NCBI GenBank assembly: GCA_002689995.1
Contig: NZIV01000063.1
Span: forward strand, 145,010 to 209,009
Direction: 5' to 3'
Length of the DNA: 64,000 bases
DNA from: Fidelibacterota bacterium
GTDB lineage: Bacteria; Fidelibacterota; Marinisomatia; SCGC-AAA003-L08; GCA-2689995
Shown here: positions 57,475 through 64,000 of the stretch, piece by piece
Position numbering within the stretch: position 1 is the stretch's first letter
Layout of the letters: every line of letters begins with the position of its first letter
The notes under the pieces: generated by a model
The model's input: only the letters and a program-made list of their open reading frames with translations
Told to the model about the DNA's origin: nothing
The model's database searches: none
Made by a program: the position numbers and the translations under genes

Positions 57475-59007
57475 ATGAAAATAGATAATAGAAATAGTTT
57501 TTTTGCCTATATTGCAATTTTATTAGTATCGGTAAGCCTTTTGAATTACATTGCTAGAAACTTTTATGATAGATTTGATTTGACCGATACAAAGATGTAC
57601 ACGATTTCAGGATCAAGTAAATCTGTATTAGAAGATATTGATGATTTATTAGTAATGAAAGCATATTTTTCTGAGGACTTAGGAAATGAGCTTGGTAATA
57701 ATAAAAGATATCTTCAAGATTTGCTGGAAGAGTATAGAGCGGTAAATAATGAGTATATTACATTTGAGTTTTTTAAAACAGATAATGAAGAGGAATTTAA
57801 AACTGAGGCTCAAAAATCAGGGATTCAGCCTGTTCAATTAAATGTTATTGAAAATGACAAAATGGAGATTAAGCAGGTATACATGGGTATGGTAATAATG
57901 TATGGAGATAAGAAAGAAAGCATTCCTGTTATACAAACCACTACAGGTTTAGAATATACCATTACATCTGCAATCAAAAAACTGATAAACGTAAATAAAG
58001 AGACTATTGGTTTAGCGTCTCTTGGTGAGCCAGATCAATATAGCCAAACTAATAATCAGAGTATTTCAGAATTATTAAGACAGACTTATGATGTTCGACC
58101 TGTTAATTTAGATAATGAGGTGCCTAATAATATAGCTGTCTTGCTTTTGAGTAATGTATTAGATTCTCTAACTGAAAATCAATACTTAAATTTAGATAAC
58201 TATTTAGGGAATGGTGGAAATTTATTCTTAGCTCAAAATAGAATTAAGACTGAAATTCAGACTCAGACAGCAGAGCCAATTCAATCAAATATTTTCAATT
58301 TGCTGCAAAAATACGGCATTAATATTAAAGAAAATTTAGTATTAGATAAAAATTGTGGACAAATAACAATTAGTCAAAATAGGGGTTTTTTTAGAATGAA
58401 TTCAGCTACTGACTACCCCTTTTTCCCTAAAATAACTGACTTTTCAGAAGATGAAATTATTGTGAATGGATTAGAAATGCTTCAAGTATTATTTCCAAGT
58501 GAGATTGAGCCCTACATAGATACTTTGGGTACAAGTATAGGTACATTTACACCTTTATTTATTACTTCGAATCAGTCTACAATTATGGAAGAGTTTTATA
58601 ATTTATATCCACTTGAAAATCCCGCATTTAGTAGTCTAAATGAAGGTCCATTTGATGTTGCAGCATTAGGGACACACGAAAGTAATGTAACGGGATTAAC
58701 AAGTCAAATAGTTTTAGTATCTGATTCTAGATTTATAGCTGATGACGGTGGGGGAAGAATGCCTGAAAATCTAACATTCACATTAAATTCAGTTGACTTT
58801 TTAACTGGAGACAGTGATTTGATTGCATTACGCTCAAGAGAAATTACTACTCGTCCTTTAAACGCAGATGCCCAGGACGAAGATGTTCGCTCCTTTTGGA
58901 AAAAGTTAAATTACTTTTTACCAGCAGTTTTAATACTTATAATGGCATTTATAATTTCTAGAGCAGATAAATCTCGAACAAGAAAATTGGAGTATACATA
59001 TGAATAA
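57475..59007 (+). CDS. GldG-like auxiliary ABC-associated protein
   Basis: The 510-residue protein has an N-terminal membrane helix (about 10-30), a large extracytoplasmic domain with GldG/ABC_transp_aux features (YDRFDLTDTKMYTISGSSKSVLEDI, VQTTTGLEYTITSAIKKL), and a C-terminal helix (about 480-500) followed by a short basic tail. It lies between the GldF-like gene and a DUF4340 gene, a conserved module in many phyla. The 3' end overlaps the DUF4340 gene by 8 bp. Confidence 0.9.
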   Translation: MKIDNRNSFFAYIAILLVSVSLLNYIARNFYDRFDLTDTKMYTISGSSKSVLEDIDDLLVMKAYFSEDLGNELGNNKRYLQDLLEEYRAVNNEYITFEFFKTDNEEEFKTEAQKSGIQPVQLNVIENDKMEIKQVYMGMVIMYGDKKESIPVIQTTTGLEYTITSAIKKLINVNKETIGLASLGEPDQYSQTNNQSISELLRQTYDVRPVNLDNEVPNNIAVLLLSNVLDSLTENQYLNLDNYLGNGGNLFLAQNRIKTEIQTQTAEPIQSNIFNLLQKYGINIKENLVLDKNCGQITISQNRGFFRMNSATDYPFFPKITDFSEDEIIVNGLEMLQVLFPSEIEPYIDTLGTSIGTFTPLFITSNQSTIMEEFYNLYPLENPAFSSLNEGPFDVAALGTHESNVTGLTSQIVLVSDSRFIADDGGGRMPENLTFTLNSVDFLTGDSDLIALRSREITTRPLNADAQDEDVRSFWKKLNYFLPAVLILIMAFIISRADKSRTRKLEYTYE

Positions 59008-59596
59008 TCCATTAAGAAATATTTTAATAGCTGCATTTATCTTATTAGCACTATTTATAATTACATCAAAAAAAGAGAATGCAACGTTCACAAAAAGTAA
59101 TTCTATTTTTAGTAGTAATAAAACTGATATTTCTAAAATAATGATTCAACAAGGTCAAAATTCGATACAGATTAATAAGATTGACACAACATGGCACATT
59201 GCTGGTAATGATACCTTGGTAATTCGTCAAAATCGAATCGAAGATTTATTTGGTAAAGTATTAGATGTTAAAAGAACAACAATTCGTTCAAAAAAAGAAT
59301 CTAATTGGATTAATTATTCTGTAGATGATTCTACAGGTACACATTTAGCATTAATTAATACCGAAGATAAAACAATTGGATATTATATATTTGGTCGATC
59401 AAAAACAGATTGGGCACATAATTTTGTTCGTATAAGAATAGGTGAAAATTTATCAGAAGATGTATTGAAAAATGTATATGAAACTAGTGAAAGTGTGATT
59501 CATCATTTAAATACATCTACAACATATTGGGGTGAAAAAAATCCTGTAATTGAATTAGAGTCTATAAAATCTGATTCATTAGGCGTAGGCGCTTAA
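59000..59596 (+). CDS. DUF4340 domain protein
   Basis: The 198-residue protein has an N-terminal transmembrane helix (about 6-24) followed by a beta-rich region: ISKIMIQQGQNSIQINKIDTTWHIAG, and the segment NWINYSVDDSTGTHLALIN. This is the DUF4340 fold that typically follows GldG-like proteins. Function unknown; it is likely the fourth component of this ABC module. It ends 23 nt before the yaaA gene. Confidence 0.85.
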   Translation: MNNPLRNILIAAFILLALFIITSKKENATFTKSNSIFSSNKTDISKIMIQQGQNSIQINKIDTTWHIAGNDTLVIRQNRIEDLFGKVLDVKRTTIRSKKESNWINYSVDDSTGTHLALINTEDKTIGYYIFGRSKTDWAHNFVRIRIGENLSEDVLKNVYETSESVIHHLNTSTTYWGEKNPVIELESIKSDSLGVGA

Positions 59597-59619
59597 ATAA
59601 AAAGTAATTTGGAGTAAAT

Positions 59620-60330
59620 TTGAAAATTTTAATTCCGCCAAGTGAGGGCAAAGCAAATATAAAAAAACCAATGGATACAAAGTTTGGTAATACAGACTTT
59701 AAGTATATGGATGAAGTAAAAAAAGTTATTCGTTTATTGAGCTTAATTAGAAATACGGAAATTCGATCCATTTATGGGACATCACAAGAAAAAGCAGAAC
59801 TATTTCATCGTCAAAATCAAGATGCAATGAATAGTAGAGTATGTCATGCAATTGATAGGTATACTGGCGTTGTATATGACCATATTGATTGGCAAACATT
59901 ATCTGAAGATGCTCAAGATTATATGGATAAGTATGTTGGTATTTTTTCTGGCTTATTTGGTCTTGTAACACCTCGTACGTTAATTCCAAATTATAAGCTG
60001 AAGATGAATGTACAAGCCCTTCAATATTTTTGGAGACCAATTTTAACAAATATACTCAAAGAAGAAGAGTTAGTTATAGACTTACTTCCACAGGTTCATA
60101 GAAAATCATATGATAAAAAAGAAGTAAATGTTATTGAAGTTGAGTTTTTAATTTTCAATACAAATACAGAAAAAACAAGCACAGCAGGGCATTATGGTAA
60201 AGCAGTCAAAGGCGAATTTATTCGCTTTATGGCTCTAAATAATGTTAAATCAATAGATGATTTTAAAGGTTTTGCTTATGAAGGCTTTAAATGGAATGGA
60301 AAATCTTTCATTAAAGAAGTAAATGAGTAA
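59620..60330 (+). CDS. yaaA: YaaA/DUF328 family peroxide-stress protein
   Basis: The 236-residue protein shows the YaaA signature: ILIPPSEGKANIKKP at the N-terminus and the GIFSGLFGLVTPRTLIPNYKLKMN block. In E. coli YaaA limits iron-driven damage during peroxide stress. The start is TTG 59620, with a GGAG box 5 nt upstream. It may be on the GldAFG-like transcript but is functionally separate. Confidence 0.92.
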   Translation: MKILIPPSEGKANIKKPMDTKFGNTDFKYMDEVKKVIRLLSLIRNTEIRSIYGTSQEKAELFHRQNQDAMNSRVCHAIDRYTGVVYDHIDWQTLSEDAQDYMDKYVGIFSGLFGLVTPRTLIPNYKLKMNVQALQYFWRPILTNILKEEELVIDLLPQVHRKSYDKKEVNVIEVEFLIFNTNTEKTSTAGHYGKAVKGEFIRFMALNNVKSIDDFKGFAYEGFKWNGKSFIKEVNE

Positions 60331-60396
60331 ATAATTTTTCCGTTTAAACTAAATATTAATAAGGCTGTAAATTAAAGTTTATGGAAATATCTTTAT

Positions 60397-60471
<75 letters not shown>

Positions 60472-60472
60472 C

Positions 60473-60500
60473 AAAAGCCTCTTTTAATAAGAGGCTTTTT
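60473..60500 (+). terminator. Bidirectional intrinsic terminator
   Basis: AAAAGCCTCTT and AAGAGGCTTTTT pair around a TTAAT loop directly behind tRNA-His. The A- and T-tracts make it work for both tRNA-His and the convergent glyS gene. Confidence 0.85.
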
Positions 60501-60534
60501 CATATAATTATAAGTTCTTTGAAATTAAAAGAAT

Positions 60535-62166
60535 TTATACTTCACCTAATTTTTCTTTGACAATTGCAACGGCTTTTTTAGAGGAAATCCTTTGTTGAAC
60601 CATAGTATCTCTATCACGTATTGTTATTGAACCATCTTCTTTAGTTTGTCCATCAATTGTAAGACAGTAAGGTGTTCCAGCTTCATCATGCCTACGATAT
60701 CGTTTACCAATTGCATGTTGTTCATCATATTTTATATTAATTCCTGCCTTAAAAAAATTAGATACTATGTTTCTTGCAATTTCAGGTAATCCTTCTTTTT
60801 TTACTAATGGAAGAACTGCTGCTTTAATTGGAGCTAATTTTGGATGTAGTTTCATTACTTTTCTAGTAGAGTCATTACCCTTTGCATCTTTCACAGTTTC
60901 TTCATGGTATGCATCTAATAGATAAACTAATAAACCTCTAGTTGCACCTGCAGCGGGTTCAATCACGAATGGTGTGTAACGCCAACCATTTTTACCTGTT
61001 ATAGGATTTTGTTTATGTGGATCAAAGTAACTTAGTTTTGCGCCAGAATACTCTGCATGTTTTTTGAGATCATAGTTTGTTCGACTAGCAACTCCTTCGA
61101 GCTCATCAAATCCCCATGGATATTCGTACTCGATATCATAACATGCATCAGCATAATGTGCTAGCTCTTCCTTTTCATGAGCTCTATAAATAAATTTATT
61201 TGGTTCATTAGCAAAAGATTTCCACCATTCAAGGCGCTTATCTCTCCAATATTTCAACCAACCTTTTTGTGTTCCAGGTTCAATGAAAAATTCCATTTCC
61301 ATTTGTTCAAATTCACAAGATCTAAAGATATAATGTTCAGTAGTAATTTCATTTCTGAAACTTTTTCCCATCTGTGCAATCCCAAATGGTACTTTCATTG
61401 ACATTGATTGTTGACAGTTTAAAAACTGAACAAACATTGCTTGCGCTGTTTCTGGCCTAAGGTATACTGCTGAATCTTTTATGACTTTTTCTAAAGCTTT
61501 ACGTAAATCAGCTCCTTTTAAATCCCTATTTTTTTCAATAAAAGAAGCAATATTTCCAATTGAATCAATAGGCCCTAATTGAGATCTAAACATTAAATTA
61601 AATTGGCGTTCATCACTTAAAAAAGGACTTCCAAAAGTTGGACTTACATATCCACGGTAATTAAATTTTTGAGATGCTTGTTCACAATCCTTTTCAAAAA
61701 AACCAAAGAAATTTTCATCAATTACACGTAATCCTTCCAAAGTTTTTCCATTTCTACGAAGCTGAATACCAAATTGATTTTGAATTATTTCTTGATATTT
61801 TTTTGCTTGACCTTTGTCTTCGCAATTAATAGGTAATTTATCACCCGATGAAGGTGTTGGTGCTTTATCTGCACGAAATCGTTCTTTACTAACTAAACAA
61901 TCTACTAATGGGTCTGAAAATCCAGAGAGATGACCAGATGCATGCCATACTTTTGGGTGCATAATAATTGATGCGTCAATTCCAACTATATCTTCTCTTT
62001 CATGGACCATAGATTTCCACCATTCATTCATTAAGTTACGTTTTAATTCTACGCCAAGCGGGCCATAATCGTATGCACTTTTCAGTCCTCCATAAATTTC
62101 ACTGCTTTGAAAAATATATCCTCGCTGTTTCGCTAAAGATATGACTTTGTCCATTTTATTGTTCAT
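60535..62166 (-). CDS. glyS: Glycyl-tRNA synthetase, dimeric class
   Basis: Class II synthetase that charges tRNA-Gly. At 543 residues this is the alpha2-type enzyme (not the alpha2beta2 GlyQS). Visible motifs are YGPLGVELKRNL at the N-terminus, RPETAQAMFVQF, motif 2 FGIAQMGKSFRNEI, the EFFIEPGTQ loop and motif 3 GATRGLLVYLLDAY. The C-terminal anticodon-binding domain begins near 435. The N-terminus has two Met codons (MNNKM) and either could be used. It is convergent with tRNA-His over a shared terminator. Confidence 0.97.
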   Translation of the reverse strand: MNNKMDKVISLAKQRGYIFQSSEIYGGLKSAYDYGPLGVELKRNLMNEWWKSMVHEREDIVGIDASIIMHPKVWHASGHLSGFSDPLVDCLVSKERFRADKAPTPSSGDKLPINCEDKGQAKKYQEIIQNQFGIQLRRNGKTLEGLRVIDENFFGFFEKDCEQASQKFNYRGYVSPTFGSPFLSDERQFNLMFRSQLGPIDSIGNIASFIEKNRDLKGADLRKALEKVIKDSAVYLRPETAQAMFVQFLNCQQSMSMKVPFGIAQMGKSFRNEITTEHYIFRSCEFEQMEMEFFIEPGTQKGWLKYWRDKRLEWWKSFANEPNKFIYRAHEKEELAHYADACYDIEYEYPWGFDELEGVASRTNYDLKKHAEYSGAKLSYFDPHKQNPITGKNGWRYTPFVIEPAAGATRGLLVYLLDAYHEETVKDAKGNDSTRKVMKLHPKLAPIKAAVLPLVKKEGLPEIARNIVSNFFKAGINIKYDEQHAIGKRYRRHDEAGTPYCLTIDGQTKEDGSITIRDRDTMVQQRISSKKAVAIVKEKLGEV

Positions 62167-62213
62167 GAGTTTTCTTTAAATATTTTTTTTGATTTTAGAT
62201 ATGAGAATATATA

Positions 62214-64000
62214 TTATCTCTTCTTTTTAAACCGCTTTTTAGTTGGACCTTTGGCTGCTTTTTCTTTTATTACTTCAATAGCCTGTTCTAATGATATTAT
62301 AGTCTTATCAGTTCCTTTTGGTATTGTAGCATTTATTTTTCCATTGGTTACATAAGCACCATAACGACCATCTTTAACTTCAATTAAATTTCCATCAGCA
62401 TCTTTACCTAATTCTTTTAAAACTGTGGGGCCAGTTGCCTTTGCTTTTAAAAAACTAACGGCTTGTTCTAAATTTACATCAAGCAAGCTAATATTTGCTG
62501 GAATCTTTCCATTTGTCTTGCCTGATTTAACATAAGGGCCATACCTGCCATTATCCTTTAAAACCGGTTCTCCCGTCTCAGGATGATTCCCTAAACTTGT
62601 TGGTAATGAAATAATAGCATGAGCAATATCTTCAGTTATCTCATCAGTAATCATACCTGGCAATATAGATTTCATTTTTTTACCTGCTTGAATATATGGT
62701 CCAAAACGACCGACTTTTAAATAAACTTTTTCACCGTTATAAACACCCATGGATTCGGGTTCTTTATTTTTTTGCTCTAAAATTTGCTTAATATCATTTA
62801 GTTTTAAATCAGCAGGTATAATATCATCATGTAATGTGGCACGTTTTTCCCCCTGTTGAATATAAACACCATATCGTCCAACTTTTATTTGCGTTTCAGG
62901 TATACCATTCTTTGGAATATTTAAGATTGTTTTAGAAATATCCTTATCAAACTCCTGTTCTAATAAATTATTTAAACCAGATTGATTACTTTTACCAAAA
63001 TAAAATTGCTCCAAAAACAAAGATGATTCTTTTTCGGCTCGAGATATACTGTCAAGAGTATCTTCTAATCCTGCAGTAAATTGAAGATTAACTAAGTCTG
63101 TAAAGTATTTTTCTAAAAATTGTACTACTGCGTATGCAATAAATGTTGGGATTAAGGTACCTTTTACTCTACGCACATATCCACGTTGTTGAATTTTATC
63201 CATAATTGCGGCATAAGTTGAAGGCCTACCTATACCGAGATTTTCTAATTCTTTAATTAAAGTTGCTTCAGTAAATCTAGGTGTCGCTTTTGTGAAACTT
63301 TGAATAGCATCAAATTCATTAGCATTGATACTTTGATTTTCAGACAATTTAGGTAATATTTTTTCTTTATTATCAGCATCATCACCATCAGTACCTTTTA
63401 CATAAACTTTAAAATATCCTGAAAATTTTACAACTTGTCCTTTAGCCTCAAAGATAGCATTTCCATTAGAAATTTTTGCAGTTGTTTTTAATAATTCGGC
63501 AGATTTCATTTGACTTGCAATTGTTCGTTTCCAAATCAAATCATATAATTTCCATTCATCAGTATCAATTTTACCTTCAAGTTCCTTAGGATTTTTAAAT
63601 ATTGAGCCTGAAGGGCGAATTGCTTCGTGAGCTTCTTGAGCATTTTTAACTTTATTTTGAAATTTTCTGGGATTATTAGGTAGATAATTTGCACCATACA
63701 AATTATTTATTTCATTCCTAGATGCTTCAATTGCTTCTGCAGATAGTGTCGTTGAGTCAGTCCTCATATAGGTTATAAGTCCTGCTTCATATAATTTTTG
63801 AGCTACCATCATCACTCTTTTAGAGCTCATTCTTAATTTTCGCACGCCATCTTGCTGAAGAGTTGAAGTGATAAATGGTGGTAAAGGATTAGATTTTTGT
63901 GGTTTTTGTAAAATAGAAATTACCTTCCAATTATCTTTTTTAAATTTTTCTATTAAAGACTTCACTATTTCTTCATCTAAAGCTAAAATCAAATTTGATT
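62214..64000 (-). CDS. topA: DNA topoisomerase I, C-terminal part (cut by window edge)
   Basis: Type IA topoisomerase. About 595 residues lie inside the window and the N-terminal TOPRIM domain is beyond position 64000; the frame is open to the edge. The active-site Tyr is in LITYMRTDSTTLS. IGRPSTYAAIMDKI is also diagnostic. The C-terminus carries four Topo_C repeats (for example GRYGPYVKSGKTNGKIP, GRYGAYVTNGKINATIP) and ends in a basic tail (KKRFKKKR). glyS lies 48 nt downstream on the same strand. Confidence 0.96.
   Translation of the reverse strand, partial: SNLILALDEEIVKSLIEKFKKDNWKVISILQKPQKSNPLPPFITSTLQQDGVRKLRMSSKRVMMVAQKLYEAGLITYMRTDSTTLSAEAIEASRNEINNLYGANYLPNNPRKFQNKVKNAQEAHEAIRPSGSIFKNPKELEGKIDTDEWKLYDLIWKRTIASQMKSAELLKTTAKISNGNAIFEAKGQVVKFSGYFKVYVKGTDGDDADNKEKILPKLSENQSINANEFDAIQSFTKATPRFTEATLIKELENLGIGRPSTYAAIMDKIQQRGYVRRVKGTLIPTFIAYAVVQFLEKYFTDLVNLQFTAGLEDTLDSISRAEKESSLFLEQFYFGKSNQSGLNNLLEQEFDKDISKTILNIPKNGIPETQIKVGRYGVYIQQGEKRATLHDDIIPADLKLNDIKQILEQKNKEPESMGVYNGEKVYLKVGRFGPYIQAGKKMKSILPGMITDEITEDIAHAIISLPTSLGNHPETGEPVLKDNGRYGPYVKSGKTNGKIPANISLLDVNLEQAVSFLKAKATGPTVLKELGKDADGNLIEVKDGRYGAYVTNGKINATIPKGTDKTIISLEQAIEVIKEKAAKGPTKKRFKKKR

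Overview
The window is an AT-rich (roughly 30% GC by eye), gene-dense stretch of a Gram-negative chromosome. An LptD outer-membrane assembly protein, a TonB/ExbB/ExbD motor, many lipobox lipoproteins, a C-terminal type IX-type sorting tail on a secreted nuclease, dockerin-like EF-hand repeats, Gld-like ABC genes, menaquinone genes and a dimeric-type GlyS point to the Fibrobacteres-Chlorobi-Bacteroidetes side of the tree. The overall style fits the marine clade Candidatus Marinimicrobia (SAR406) best. The clade assignment is inference; no 16S gene is present. No phage, insertion sequence, CRISPR array or integrase was found.

Layout. 1-4198 (minus): ispE, tRNA-Asn, tRNA-Gln, prs, rplY, pth, then the start of a membrane pyrophosphatase, which looks like one housekeeping operon. 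4273-6235 (plus): a NatAB-like ABC pair. 6260-12863 (minus): rho, folC, murI, a peptidoglycan amidase, an FtsB/DivIC-like protein and eno. 12969-18475 (plus): a compact surface-glycan cassette (FemAB/GNAT-like transferase, Wzx-like flippase, three glycosyltransferases), followed by a Ppx/GppA phosphatase. 19373-22464 (minus): a membrane protein, a Bax-inhibitor-1 protein, a purine nucleoside phosphorylase and rlmN. 22617-29940: an accessory zone with a multidomain copper-monooxygenase-like secreted protein, a sulfotransferase, a MORN-repeat lipoprotein, a structured RNA candidate, a CsgG-like lipoprotein, a SCO1 protein with a CusF-like domain, and an EndA-type nuclease.

30112-33853 (minus): TonB, two ExbD, ExbB and a CtpA protease. 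33911-42771 (plus): esterase, aldehyde dehydrogenase, ABC exporter, solute-binding lipoprotein and menA-menC-menE. 42749-48205 (minus): an FGE-fold lipoprotein and two amidohydrolase-family proteins, one of them a double-length fusion. 48381-50246 (plus): MoxR and DUF58. 50578-53901 (minus): lptD. 53929-54372 holds a probable decayed gene. 54423-60330 (plus): an ENPP-type phosphodiesterase, a GldA/F/G-like ABC module with a DUF4340 protein, and yaaA. Then come tRNA-His, glyS (minus) and topA (minus, cut by the window end).

Most of the window is core metabolism and envelope biogenesis. The points that merit a second look are the terminator-ended, multi-hairpin RNA candidate at 26090-26253; the Kunitz-like/dockerin/cytochrome/PHM-like protein at 22617-24413; the frame-broken gene remnant at 53929-54372; a second hairpin-rich, terminator-ended intergenic region before lptD; and family members that have lost expected catalytic residues (FGE-like protein, two amidohydrolase domains). 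Translation starts at TTG are common in the plus-strand operons, often with very short overlaps to the upstream gene.
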